In this document: one piece after another, positions 8,934 to 17,449 of the stretch | Layout of the letters: each line of letters starts with the position of its first letter | Position numbering within the stretch: position 1 is the first letter of the stretch | DNA from: an uncultured Coriobacteriaceae bacterium | Lineage (GTDB): Bacteria; Actinomycetota; Coriobacteriia; Coriobacteriales; Atopobiaceae | NCBI GenBank assembly: GCA_902801175.1 | Contig: CADCHF010000008.1 | Coordinates: forward strand, 21,385-85,384 | Reading direction: 5' to 3' | Length of the DNA: 64,000 bases | Translations under genes and position numbers: made by a program | The notes under the pieces: generated by a model | Database searches by the model: none | The model's input: the letters and a program-made list of their open reading frames with translations, nothing else | What the model was told of the DNA's origin: nothing

Positions 8934-9773
8934 TTACTGCGGACGGAGCTCCCAGAAGGCTATGGCGGCTGCAGCGGCAACGTTGAGGGAGTCTACCTCG
9001 TTAGACATGGGGATGATTACGCTGGAGTCGCAGGCGTTGATGGTCTTCTCCTTAAGGCCCCAGCCTTCGGTGCCCAAGAAAAGGGCCAGCTTCTCGTGCT
9101 CCTTGAGCGAGGGGTCGTTGATGGGGACGGCGTTGTCGCTCAGGGCAAGCGCGGCACAGTGGAAGCCCTGGCTTCGCAGAAGCTCGCAGGTGGAATACGG
9201 CCACGGGTGCGGGTTGTAGTGCGAGTCCGGCAAATCGGTCGCCCGTGCCCAAGGCACCTTGAGAACGCAGCCCATTGAGACGCGGATGGCGCGACGGCTG
9301 TAGGGGTCAGCGCAATCGGGGGAGAGAAGCAGCGCATCGATTCCAAGGGCCGCTGCCGAGCGGAAGATGGCTCCCATGTTGGTGACGTCCACCAGGCCCT
9401 CGAGCACGGCAACGCGGCGTGCACCCAGGAGCACGTCCTTTGGCATCTGGGTCACAGGGCGCCCAAACGCACACAGGTAGCCACGCGTCACCTTGAACCC
9501 TACAACCTGCGACATCACCTCGCGCGAGGCCACGTAAACTGGCGTCTTGGGCGGGAACTTGTCGAGGATGGGCTGCATGGACTCGAGGTGACGCTCGTCG
9601 AGTAGCATCGAGATGGGCACATGTCCCAGCTCAAGAGCCGTCTCGATAACAAAGCGCGACTCCACAATCATCACGCCGAGGCCATCCTCCTGCCTTCGCA
9701 GCTGGTGGTCAGTGAGACGCGTGAACACATCGATGCGCGGGTCCCGAAAATCATCAATGCGGATAATTCTCAT
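8934..9773 (-). CDS. SpoU/TrmH-family RNA 2'-O-methyltransferase
   Basis: The 279-residue protein has the three conserved SPOUT motifs of the TrmH/SpoU class: NMGAIFRSAAALG near residue 132, LALFLGTEGWGLKE near 230 and IIPMSNEVDSLNVAAAAAI near 252. Such knotted enzymes transfer a methyl group from S-adenosylmethionine to a ribose in rRNA or tRNA. The N-terminal 100 residues form a substrate-recognition domain like that of 23S rRNA methylases such as RlmB/TsnR. The exact target nucleotide cannot be read from sequence. It is transcribed divergently from the L,D-transpeptidase gene. The ATG at 9773 has only a weak upstream ribosome-binding site. Confidence 0.88.
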   Translation of the reverse strand: MRIIRIDDFRDPRIDVFTRLTDHQLRRQEDGLGVMIVESRFVIETALELGHVPISMLLDERHLESMQPILDKFPPKTPVYVASREVMSQVVGFKVTRGYLCAFGRPVTQMPKDVLLGARRVAVLEGLVDVTNMGAIFRSAAALGIDALLLSPDCADPYSRRAIRVSMGCVLKVPWARATDLPDSHYNPHPWPYSTCELLRSQGFHCAALALSDNAVPINDPSLKEHEKLALFLGTEGWGLKEKTINACDSSVIIPMSNEVDSLNVAAAAAIAFWELRPQ

Positions 9774-9788
9774 AATGGCTCAATCTCG

Positions 9789-9816
9789 TTTCAATCCCTT
9801 TGAAGTGGGGTACTAT
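9789..9816 (+). promoter_or_regulatory. Candidate promoter for the L,D-transpeptidase gene
   Basis: TTTCAA at 9789-9794 is followed 16 bases later by TACTAT at 9811-9816, in the gap between two divergent genes. This fits a sigma-70-type promoter about 60 bases before the GTG start. The call rests on hexamer similarity only. Confidence 0.45.
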
Positions 9817-9884
9817 ATCCACCTAACAACACTCCCGTAGCTTCTACGCAGTACAGCATACGACAGAACCGCGAGGTAGCACGC

Positions 9885-11651
9885 GTGACACAGCATGATT
9901 TTGACGCCGGCCACGAGGCCGAGCTTGACAGCCTGATGGCTGAGATCAATCGAACTGTCAACGGCGAGCCGGTTGAGCCAGAGCCGGAAGAAACGTCAAC
10001 CCCGACGACCGATGATCCTTCACCCCAGACGACCGATGAGTCTGAGGCGGCACAGGCGCCCGAGGCGAGCGCTCCGGTCTTTGCCGACGCGGAGCCCGAG
10101 GGCCCTGTGGACACGACGGCCATGTGGCAGCCCGATCCCAACGAGCCAGTGACCTTTGCCATCCCGGCGGGTGCGGCTGTGCCCGAGGTTGCCACCGGGT
10201 CCACATGGGAGCCCGAGCCCGAGCAAAAGCCGCGCAAAAAGTGGCCGACGCTCGTTTTGGCGCTCTTGGTGCTGCTCGCTGGCGCGTACATCGCAGGTGC
10301 GGTTGCGTTCATGCAGTGCTTCATGCCGAAGACCTCGCTCAACGGTACCGACGTGTCGCTCAAGACGATCTCTGACGTGGCCAAGCTCAATGCCGACTCG
10401 GCCAACGAGTTCTCCTTTGCTGTCACGGGCGATGGCGTGGACCTTAACATCTCTGCTGCAGACATCAAGGCCGCCTATGATGGGGAGTCGTTTGCCAGGT
10501 CCGCTATTGCCCAGCAGAAGCCTTGGCTTTGGCCGTTTGAGATTCTCTCTGAGCACAAGCTCGAGATTGAGAACAAGCTCAGCTATGACGCGGCACGCCT
10601 TGAGGACATCGTTGGCTCTGCCGTCGATGCCACCAACAAGGATGCCACGGAGCCCAAGGACGCAAGCGTTGCCTACAACAAGGACAGCAAGCGCTATGAG
10701 GTGGTGCCCGAGGTCTTGGGCAGCAGCGTCAAGAAGGCCGAGGCAATCGCACAGGTCCGCGACGCTCTTAACGCTGGCGAGACTTCCACTGAGCTTGGGG
10801 ACGACCTGCTCGAGAAGCCAAAGATCCTCTCGACCGACGAGAAGCTCACGGGTGCGGTGAGCAAGGCAAACTCCTATCTCGACGCCACTCAGGAGCTCGT
10901 GTACAAAGACGAGGTCGTTGCGAGCGTTGACGAGGAGAGGCTCCAGGAGTGGGTCAGCATGTCCGACGATCTCGAAGTGAGCTTTGACAAGGAGGCCTGC
11001 ACAAAGTGGGCTCGCGGCGAGCTCTCGGAGAAGCTCGACAGCTATGGCTCCACGCGCACCTACACGCGTCCCGACGGCCCGACAATCGAGGTCTCGGGCG
11101 GCACGTATGGCTGGATCATTGACGGCGGTCAGGTTGCCGAAGACATCGCCAAGAACGTAGAGGCGGGCACAGCGGGCAAGGTTGAGCTGAGCTTTAAGCA
11201 GGAGGCCGAGAGGTGGAACCCCGGCGGCCAGGACTGGGGCGACAAGTTCATGGACGTCGACCTGTCCGAGCAGCATGTGCGCTACTTCGTCGATGGCGAG
11301 TACATCTGGGAGAGCGACTGCGTGAGCGGCGGCCTTGACAACAAGGGCGAGATGCACAGCACGCCCACGGGCGTCTATGCCATCAACTCAAACAAGCGCA
11401 GCGGCAACGTCAAGCTCACGGGTAAGACCGACCCGGTGACCCTCGAGCCCGAGTACATCAGCTACGTTGACTGGTGGATGCCCTTCATCGACGACTCCGT
11501 GGCCTTCCATGACGCGGACTGGCGCAGCTCCTTTGGTGGCGAGATCTATCTCTCCAACGGCAGCCACGGTTGCGTGAACCTCCCGGTTGACAAGGCGGCT
11601 GAGCTCTATGGGATTCTTGAGGTTGGAACGCCGGTAGTGGTCCACGACTAA
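9885..11651 (+). CDS. Membrane-anchored L,D-transpeptidase (YkuD domain)
   Basis: This 588-residue enzyme is predicted to cross-link peptidoglycan stem peptides (3-3 links) or attach wall proteins outside the membrane. Order of parts: an acidic, Pro/Thr-rich cytoplasmic segment (1-115); one membrane helix (about 119-140, with a run of Leu/Val/Ala); extracytoplasmic peptidoglycan-binding-4-type domains (about 150-460); and a C-terminal YkuD catalytic domain. The catalytic motif SHGCVN is present with nucleophile Cys563, and FHDADW some 30 residues earlier provides the conserved His. The start is a GTG at 9885 preceded by GAGG. The long N-terminal cytoplasmic acidic segment is unusual and might be a regulatory tail. 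Confidence 0.92.
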   Translation: MTQHDFDAGHEAELDSLMAEINRTVNGEPVEPEPEETSTPTTDDPSPQTTDESEAAQAPEASAPVFADAEPEGPVDTTAMWQPDPNEPVTFAIPAGAAVPEVATGSTWEPEPEQKPRKKWPTLVLALLVLLAGAYIAGAVAFMQCFMPKTSLNGTDVSLKTISDVAKLNADSANEFSFAVTGDGVDLNISAADIKAAYDGESFARSAIAQQKPWLWPFEILSEHKLEIENKLSYDAARLEDIVGSAVDATNKDATEPKDASVAYNKDSKRYEVVPEVLGSSVKKAEAIAQVRDALNAGETSTELGDDLLEKPKILSTDEKLTGAVSKANSYLDATQELVYKDEVVASVDEERLQEWVSMSDDLEVSFDKEACTKWARGELSEKLDSYGSTRTYTRPDGPTIEVSGGTYGWIIDGGQVAEDIAKNVEAGTAGKVELSFKQEAERWNPGGQDWGDKFMDVDLSEQHVRYFVDGEYIWESDCVSGGLDNKGEMHSTPTGVYAINSNKRSGNVKLTGKTDPVTLEPEYISYVDWWMPFIDDSVAFHDADWRSSFGGEIYLSNGSHGCVNLPVDKAAELYGILEVGTPVVVHD

Positions 11652-11652
11652 C

Positions 11653-11694
11653 GTTGTGAGTCACCATTAGGTCAAAGACCTGCTACATCACAAC
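11653..11694 (+). terminator. Possible nested hairpin after the L,D-transpeptidase gene
   Basis: GTTGTGA (11653-11659) pairs with TCACAAC (11688-11694), and inside it AGGTC (11669-11673) pairs with GACCT (11677-11681). No T run follows, so termination is uncertain. Confidence 0.35.
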
Positions 11695-11711
11695 TTGTGC
11701 ACAATTCAGAG

Positions 11712-11777
11712 ATACCCATTCGTAGCAAGTGTCTACGAATGGGTATGTTCATAGGAACCGTGTCTGGCCGAAAGGCC
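11712..11777 (+). promoter_or_regulatory. Structured leader upstream of ftsH
   Basis: A perfect 14 bp stem, 11712-11725 with 11733-11746 (ATACCCATTCGTAG, 7-base loop), is followed by GGCC-GAAA-GGCC at 11766-11777, a GNRA-capped hairpin just ahead of the AAGGAG site (11782-11787) of ftsH. No T tract follows the first stem. It may be an operator, an mRNA stabiliser or a translational control element; nothing in the sequence decides among these. Confidence 0.5.
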
Positions 11778-11794
11778 TTGCTAAGGAGTAACGA

Positions 11795-13687
11795 ATGGAT
11801 ATGAACGAACACAAGCGCAGGCAGTCGCTCATCGTCTATGCCATCATCGGCATTGCGCTGGGCATCGCGCTGCGGACGATGCTCTATCCCAGCATCGTCA
11901 ACCAGCAGGTCAAGGAGGTGTCGTACAGCAAGTTCCTCTCGATGGTCGACGATGGCCAGGTGGAGGAAGTCGAGCTGACGACCGGCGACAACACCATCAA
12001 GTTCACGACGGGCGAGGGCTCAGACGTTCAGGTCTACAAGACCACGCAGTTCCCCAACGACCCAACGCTGGTTGAGCGCCTTGAGGACAAGGACGTGGAC
12101 TTCTCGGCAAAGATTCCCGACGAGTCGGGCGAGCTCTGGCTGTACCTGCTCATCAACCTCATGCCGCTGATCATCTTCATTGGCGGTGGCTGGCTGCTCA
12201 ACCGTCGCATGCGCAAGCAGATGGGTGACGACAACAACATGAGCTTTGGTGGCGGCTTTGGCCTGGGAGGCGGTCTTGGTCGCTCTGGCGCCAAGGAGGT
12301 CAAGGGCGAGGATACCGGCGTTACCTTTAAGGACGTCGCTGGCCAGGACGAGGCCAAGGAGTCGCTCGCCGAGATCGTGGGCTTCCTCAAGAACCCTGAT
12401 CGCTATGCCGAGATTGGTGCAAAGCTGCCTCACGGCGCCCTTTTGGTAGGCCCTCCGGGAACGGGTAAGACCCTGCTTGCCAAGGCTGTTGCTGGCGAGG
12501 CTGGCGTTCCCTTCTTCTCTATCAGCGGCTCCGAGTTTGTAGAGATGTTCGTGGGTCGCGGCGCTGCCAAGGTGCGTGACCTCTTCAAGCAGGCCAACGA
12601 GAAGGCGCCCTGCATCGTATTCATCGACGAGATCGACGCTGTGGGTAAGAAGCGTGACGCGGGTCTTACCACCAACGACGAGCGCGAGCAGACCCTCAAC
12701 CAGCTGCTTTCCGAGATGGACGGCTTTGACAACCACAAGGGCATCGTCGTGCTCGCGGCAACCAACCGCCCTGACTCGCTCGATCAGGCACTGCTTCGTC
12801 CAGGCCGCTTTGACAGGCGCATCCCGGTGGAGCTGCCCGACGTGACGGGTCGCGAGGCCATCCTCAAGCTGCATGCCAATGACGTGAAGATGGAGGGTAC
12901 CGTCGACTTTGGCGCCATCGCACGCCAGACCCCGGGTGCCAGCGGCGCCGACCTCGCCAACATGATCAACGAGGCAGCCCTTCGTGCGGTTCGCATGGGT
13001 CGCAACCGTGTGACGCAGACCGACATCCTCGAGAGCGTCGACGTGGTCATTGCAGGCGAAAAGAAGAAGTCCACCGTGCTTTCCGAGCACGAGAAGGAAG
13101 TCGTGAGCTACCATGAGACCGGCCACGCCATTGTTGCCGCCGTGCAGGATGGCAAGAAGCCCGTGTCCAAGATCACGATTGTCCCGCGTACCGGTGGCGC
13201 CCTTGGCTTCACGATGCAGACCGAGGAGGACGAGCACTATCTCACCACGCGCGAGGAGTACAAGCAGCAGATCGCGGTGCTCTGCGGTGGCCGTGCGGCC
13301 GAGGAGCTCATCTTTGGTCAGATGACCTCAGGCGCGGCCAACGACATCGAGCGCGCGACAAAGATTGCCCGCGCGATGGTCACTCAGCTTGGCATGTCCG
13401 ACCGCTTTGGCATGATGGCGCTGGGCGAGACCCAGAACCGCTACCTGGGCGGCGGCACTGCGCTCACGTGCTCCGAGGGCACGGCGCAGCAGATCGATGC
13501 CGAGGTGCAGGCGCTCGTGGAGGAGGGACATCAGACCGCTCTCAACACGCTGCGCGCCAACCGCTTCAAGCTGCACGAGATCGCTCACTACCTGCAGCGC
13601 AAGGAGACTATCACCGGCGAGGAGTTCATGAACATCCTCACGCGCGACGACGGCTTTGCCCCTAGGATGCCTCAGCCGCAGGAGTAA
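11795..13687 (+). CDS. ftsH: ATP-dependent zinc metalloprotease FtsH
   Basis: FtsH is a hexameric membrane AAA+ protease that degrades misfolded membrane proteins and selected regulators. The 630-residue product has two N-terminal transmembrane helices (about 12-30 and 114-133) around an extracytoplasmic domain, Walker A GPPGTGKT near residue 218, Walker [12 protein letters not shown] near 272, the second region of homology with paired arginines ([10 protein letters not shown]), and the zinc-binding HETGH motif near 440. It is a complete, standard-length copy. AAGGAG before the ATG sets the start, and a strong terminator follows the stop. Confidence 0.97.
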   Translation: MDMNEHKRRQSLIVYAIIGIALGIALRTMLYPSIVNQQVKEVSYSKFLSMVDDGQVEEVELTTGDNTIKFTTGEGSDVQVYKTTQFPNDPTLVERLEDKDVDFSAKIPDESGELWLYLLINLMPLIIFIGGGWLLNRRMRKQMGDDNNMSFGGGFGLGGGLGRSGAKEVKGEDTGVTFKDVAGQDEAKESLAEIVGFLKNPDRYAEIGAKLPHGALLVGPPGTGKTLLAKAVAGEAGVPFFSISGSEFVEMFVGRGAAKVRDLFKQANEKAPCIVFIDEIDAVGKKRDAGLTTNDEREQTLNQLLSEMDGFDNHKGIVVLAATNRPDSLDQALLRPGRFDRRIPVELPDVTGREAILKLHANDVKMEGTVDFGAIARQTPGASGADLANMINEAALRAVRMGRNRVTQTDILESVDVVIAGEKKKSTVLSEHEKEVVSYHETGHAIVAAVQDGKKPVSKITIVPRTGGALGFTMQTEEDEHYLTTREEYKQQIAVLCGGRAAEELIFGQMTSGAANDIERATKIARAMVTQLGMSDRFGMMALGETQNRYLGGGTALTCSEGTAQQIDAEVQALVEEGHQTALNTLRANRFKLHEIAHYLQRKETITGEEFMNILTRDDGFAPRMPQPQE

Positions 13688-13720
13688 CGGTTCTCACTGA
13701 TTGCGGATAGTAAAGAACAG

Positions 13721-13756
13721 GAGCGCTTCCTCATTAACGGGAAGCGCTCTTTCTTT
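13721..13756 (+). terminator. Intrinsic terminator of ftsH
   Basis: GAGCGCTTCC (13721-13730) pairs perfectly with GGAAGCGCTC (13740-13749) and is followed by TTTCTTT. The reverse strand has a weaker T-rich tract, so it may also serve the convergent - strand unit. Confidence 0.85.
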
Positions 13757-13796
13757 ACGCCTGTCCCGTCCCCAACGGATGAGCTGCTGGCGTGGG

Positions 13797-14375
13797 TTAC
13801 TCAGTGTCGATGCGCGAGAAGCCCCAGGTGCTCCATTCCCACACGGTATCCTCACCGCGCAGGGTCATAAGGTGAACGTGGGAATCCTCGTCGACAGACA
13901 TCGAGGTGATTCTTGCATCAAGGTCACCGCCCATCCAAAACGGCACGAGCTCGCCGTCCTTGGCGGTGTAGACGTATAGGTGCTGCGCAAAATGCGGATG
14001 CCAGCCGTCCTCCCAGATTGCCCGAGACGTGCCGTCTGCGCCGCGTTTCCAGAGTGCCATAAGCAGCTCGTTAGTCCCGTTGCCGTCGAGGTCGGCCGTC
14101 GCAACCGAGAAGACCTTCCAGTCCGTGGGAGTCTCAAAGGTAACGTCGCCCTCAACGCTTACCCTGCGGCGGCTCAGCTCGACTAGCTCCTTTGCGCCGT
14201 CGCTGTCCAGGTCCGCAGAAATGCTGCTCTCGCTCCACTCGGTCCAACGAGGCAAGAACAGTCCTGCATCCCATGCGAAGAAGAGGGCCAGCGCAGCAAG
14301 CGCGCCCAACAGAGCGCACGCAGCCATGAGGGCATGCGTGCGCACTTGGTGTCTGTTGGCATATGCCGACGTCAA
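13797..14375 (-). CDS. Membrane-anchored protein with two FG-GAP/VCBS-like motifs
   Basis: The product is about 192 residues if the TTG at 14375 is used; GTG at 14345 and ATG at 14327 are alternatives and none has a clear ribosome-binding site. One membrane helix near the N-terminus (LMAACALLGALAALALFFAW) leaves the rest outside the cell. Two Ca-binding-like loops, DLDSDGAKELV and DLDGNGTNELL, resemble FG-GAP/VCBS beta-propeller blades but are too few for a full propeller. It follows the DUF3160 gene within a few bases, so the two are probably co-transcribed and may act together. Function unknown. Confidence 0.65.
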   Translation of the reverse strand: MTSAYANRHQVRTHALMAACALLGALAALALFFAWDAGLFLPRWTEWSESSISADLDSDGAKELVELSRRRVSVEGDVTFETPTDWKVFSVATADLDGNGTNELLMALWKRGADGTSRAIWEDGWHPHFAQHLYVYTAKDGELVPFWMGGDLDARITSMSVDEDSHVHLMTLRGEDTVWEWSTWGFSRIDTE

Positions 14376-14377
14376 AG

Positions 14378-16768
14378 CTAGTCGACCACAGTCTGGAACG
14401 TGTTGGTCCAAGCGGGTGAGGTCGTCCGCTCCGTGCGGCCGTTGGAGTAGATGCTTCTCAGCTCCTCGCGCCATTGGCTGTCGGTCATGCGGTTGGCAAT
14501 GGGCTGCTCAAACTGATAGAAGGTAAACACGGGGCCAGTCGCAAGCTTGAGCTTCCCATCGACCTCAATCACAACCAGCAGCGTTGCCACCTTGCCCGTC
14601 GCAAGCTCGAGCGCATTGCCACCTCCAGAAGCGACATCGGCAATAATCGGGGCGGGGAACTCCATGGCGCGGAAATAGTCGTTGTCGGCCTCTTCGGCAT
14701 AGACCTCATGCCAGAAATGCTCGAGGTCAACGCCTATGCTGCGAATGAGCTCAAACTCCTCGTCGGTGGGCAGCTCGCCCTCAAGCTCCTTAACCGCAAT
14801 GGCCGAGAGTTGATCGGCAATCGTGGCAAGCCTGCGCAGATCCTCCGCTGAGTTGGCCTTGAGCACGCCCATCTCCTCGAGACCGTCACAGGTGGCCGTG
14901 CAAAGGCGCGAGAGACGGGCATAGACCTCGGGCTCCGGCTCGACATAGCCACGGTCGTCTTTCTCGTCAGGCATGAGGCCATCGCCCTCTGCCGCAGACT
15001 GCTTGCCGTAGAGTATGGTGTCGTGCTTCAGCTCGGTATAACTGGCCAGATAGCTCTGCAGGTTCTTGCGTGCCCATGCGTCGTTCTGCATGAAGAATGG
15101 GTAGCCCTCGCCCTTGGGCTCCAGCAGCGGGTTGAGCGTGTAGATCCACTGGTTGTAGAGGCTCGCCTCCCAAAAATCAGGCCCCTTGGCAGCAAGATCC
15201 TCACGCAGCTGGTCCATGTTGTCGGTGTAGCCTTCGTAGTCCGTCTCGCCGTTCTCCTCAAGGATTGCGAGCGCCTCGTCGGAGCCAAAGGCGGCGGGGA
15301 CGTCGAGTGCATCTGGCAGCATGCGGGTGTTGCCGTGACTGTCGGCGCGTACGCGATCAAATACCAGCTCAGAGAAGACCTGCGAGTCGACGGTGAAGCG
15401 CTGGCCCATAAAGCGGAAGCCCTTCTGGTCGTCGTTGTCACCCAAAGAGGGCAGAGAGCTGATCTGAGGCGCGGGCATGTTTGCGGTGAGGTCGCGGTAG
15501 GCTTTCCAGCCGTCGGCGTTGTCGATGATGTCGTCAATAGTGGCGTTCTCCCCATAGGCTTCCTCAACCGCGGGCAGGTACTCGTAGTACCCGCAGTCGT
15601 CGGATGCGCCTACAAAGAAGCTGCTCACGCCATAGATGCGTTCCCACTGCTCAAGAGCGTCACCGTTAAGGGCAAGCATCATGAGCAAGGCGCTGCGGTC
15701 AAGGTCCTCGGCTGACTGCAGGAAGTGCGCCTGTCCGTACCACATCATCGCGCGGAAGTAGCGCTCAAGGACAGGGTCGCCCTCGTAGTATCCACGCACG
15801 ATGAACTGCGAGTAGTCAATCTTCTTGCCCGTTACGTCGGAGTTGGAGCGTCCTGAAGCGGCGTCGATCTTGGAGAGCTCGCTTGAAACGACCGACTGCA
15901 CGTCTGAGGGCACGCTTGCCTGCGGGTCGAGCAGGCTCGCTCCAACGGCAAAGAAGGCAACGTTGCGCGTGGCTGCGTCCTCCCACTCGGTCCCCTTGAG
16001 GGTGGTCTGCTGATCTTGCGATGCGCTGAGCATGAGGTTTGAGAGGTCAAGCAGGCGCGAAGAGAGCTCGTCGCGCTCAAGCCCCTTGAGCAGGTACTGG
16101 AAGTAGAGGTGGTAGGTGTGCATGAGCGAGTCAGTGGTAACAAAGTTGGGGATGTAGCTGTACCGGTTGTTCTCGTACATGCTAAAGAACTCGTCGTAGC
16201 CATAGGCCCCGGCCCTCACGGCAAAGCCGTTGCGCTCGAGGTTGGTGCGAATCGGGTCGGTGATCAGGTACTGCTGCTCTTCTGCAATCTCAACGTTTGC
16301 GAGGTTGGTCCCCGTATCCCAAGCCGCCACCTGGGGAGACACCTGTACGCCTTCGGCACTGGCGAGACCCTTGGCAAGCGTGGGCCTGAGCGATCCACTT
16401 CCGTTCTCGGCGGCCTGCGCTGCTGCGGGCGCATCGCTGTTGCTTGGCATGGAGTCGCCCTTGTTGAGCTTGCGCCACGGCTGAAAGACCACGAGCGTGA
16501 CGATGGCCAGTGTGAGAACGAACGAGCCCAGTGCGGCAAGGACATAGCGGAACCTGTTCGAGGGAACCTGCGCCTGAGGATTTGGCGCCTTGCCAGGTGG
16601 GGGAGCGACAGGCGCCTGGTTGGCTGGCGCCTGCTGGCTGTAGCGAGGCTGAGCTTGCTGAGGGGCCGGAGCAAAGCCCTGTGTAAGGGGCGCTTGCAGG
16701 CGTGTTCCGCACGTGGGACAGAACCGTGCGCCATCGCTTACCTGGTTACCGCATTCTGGACAGTTCAT
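14378..16768 (-). CDS. DUF3160-family membrane protein with N-terminal zinc ribbon
   Basis: The 796-residue product starts MNCPECGNQV, giving a CxxC...CxxC zinc ribbon (Cys3, 6, 17, 20). A Pro/Gln/Ala-rich linker follows, then one transmembrane helix (about 75-97) and a large extracytoplasmic region. That region carries the block NFVTTDSLMHTYHLYFQYLLKGLE (quoted in part: TTDSLMHTYHLYFQ), which I recognise as typical of DUF3160. The frame continues upstream to 16867, but the extra 33 residues look non-conserved, and the zinc-ribbon Met is the natural start. The biochemical role of DUF3160 is not known to me. Its partner is the FG-GAP-like gene immediately downstream. Confidence 0.75.
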   Translation of the reverse strand: MNCPECGNQVSDGARFCPTCGTRLQAPLTQGFAPAPQQAQPRYSQQAPANQAPVAPPPGKAPNPQAQVPSNRFRYVLAALGSFVLTLAIVTLVVFQPWRKLNKGDSMPSNSDAPAAAQAAENGSGSLRPTLAKGLASAEGVQVSPQVAAWDTGTNLANVEIAEEQQYLITDPIRTNLERNGFAVRAGAYGYDEFFSMYENNRYSYIPNFVTTDSLMHTYHLYFQYLLKGLERDELSSRLLDLSNLMLSASQDQQTTLKGTEWEDAATRNVAFFAVGASLLDPQASVPSDVQSVVSSELSKIDAASGRSNSDVTGKKIDYSQFIVRGYYEGDPVLERYFRAMMWYGQAHFLQSAEDLDRSALLMMLALNGDALEQWERIYGVSSFFVGASDDCGYYEYLPAVEEAYGENATIDDIIDNADGWKAYRDLTANMPAPQISSLPSLGDNDDQKGFRFMGQRFTVDSQVFSELVFDRVRADSHGNTRMLPDALDVPAAFGSDEALAILEENGETDYEGYTDNMDQLREDLAAKGPDFWEASLYNQWIYTLNPLLEPKGEGYPFFMQNDAWARKNLQSYLASYTELKHDTILYGKQSAAEGDGLMPDEKDDRGYVEPEPEVYARLSRLCTATCDGLEEMGVLKANSAEDLRRLATIADQLSAIAVKELEGELPTDEEFELIRSIGVDLEHFWHEVYAEEADNDYFRAMEFPAPIIADVASGGGNALELATGKVATLLVVIEVDGKLKLATGPVFTFYQFEQPIANRMTDSQWREELRSIYSNGRTERTTSPAWTNTFQTVVD

Positions 16769-16909
16769 AGGGAGACTCTCGTTTCGGTTGGCCGTAGCTG
16801 CAGTGACTGCAGGGCGCGTTGTATTTGCATATTGAGATGGTACCGCCTTGGCATACGTTCGGGACATGCCACGCGCTCACAATTCGCCCTGCGAGCTGTG
16901 ACGCAAGTA

Positions 16910-17034
16910 TGTGGGCAAAAACGGAACAGTGAAGCTTGCTTGTGGGCGAAAGCGGACGTTTGGGACCTATAATCGGACTCCAAAACGTATGTTTTCGCCC
17001 ACAAGCACGTGTCACTTTTCCGCTTCTGCCCACA
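16910..17034. repeat. Family B 125-base near-palindrome
   Basis: The left half (16910-16966) is nearly the reverse complement of the right half (16977-17034), with a TATAAT at the centre (16968-16973). Each arm itself contains two direct copies of the motif [15 protein letters not shown] about 31 bases apart (starting at 16910 and 16941 on the left), so the motif occurs four times. It lies in the divergent gap between the DUF3160 gene and ileS. The flanks at 16769-16909 and 17035-17150 show no gene that I can support. Confidence 0.65.
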
Positions 17035-17149
17035 AGAGCTCGTAGGGGCAGCCGTTCTTAGTGCCGCCGCACCTCGTCACACTCATGAACCTTCGGCGAA
17101 AGGCTCTCCCATCTCCCCAAACGGCGCTTCAAGTGCTACCATAGCGCCC

Positions 17150-17449
17150 TAGAGCTGTGACGGGGACGCGTCCTTGGGATCAGCGCGGCCAACAGAGAGT
17201 GGGGGGAGCTGAGAGCCCACGACCGCGCGCGCAAGGGTATCACCCCTGAGCTGCAGCCCAAAAGCGGGCCAAGCCCGCAAGTAGACGCTGCCGGAGTGGC
17301 CGCCGACACAGGCCAGCACAGTCACTGCGGGGTCTCCGCAAGCTGGGTGGTACAAACGAAGCTATCCATGCCGTGCGCATGGCGTGCGCTTCGTCCCAGC
17401 CGAAGGGACGGGGCGCATTTTTGTGCCCAGAGAGGCGAAAGGAAAGAAG
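17150..17449 (+). promoter_or_regulatory. T-box riboswitch (isoleucine) controlling ileS
   Basis: The leader has the parts of a classical transcriptional T-box. A Stem I 5' strand includes an AGAGAG element and a distal hairpin GTGGG...CCCAC (about 17190-17216). A specifier ATC codon (Ile) lies at 17239-17241, followed by the usual CACCCCTGAGC on the 3' strand. The T-box bulge TGGT is at 17348-17351. The antiterminator can form from GGG (17345-17347) plus CGAAGC (17357-17362) with GCTTCG (17388-17393) plus CCC (17395-17397), mutually exclusive with the terminator at 17385-17422. Uncharged tRNA-Ile would pair its NCCA end with TGGT and allow read-through. Confidence 0.9.
17385..17422 (+). terminator. 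T-box-controlled terminator upstream of ileS
   Basis: TGCGCTTCGTCCC (17385-17397) pairs over 13 positions, two of them G-U, with GGGACGGGGCGCA (17405-17417) across a 7-base loop, followed by TTTTT at 17418-17422. Confidence 0.88.

Noticed and set aside
16769..16867. Longer N-terminus for the DUF3160 protein (start at 16867)
   Set aside because: The extra 33 residues are not family-like, and the zinc-ribbon Met at 16768 is a natural start.
17384..17449. Longer ileS start at GTG 17384
   Set aside because: It would place the start inside the T-box terminator stem; TTG 17450 has a good ribosome-binding site.
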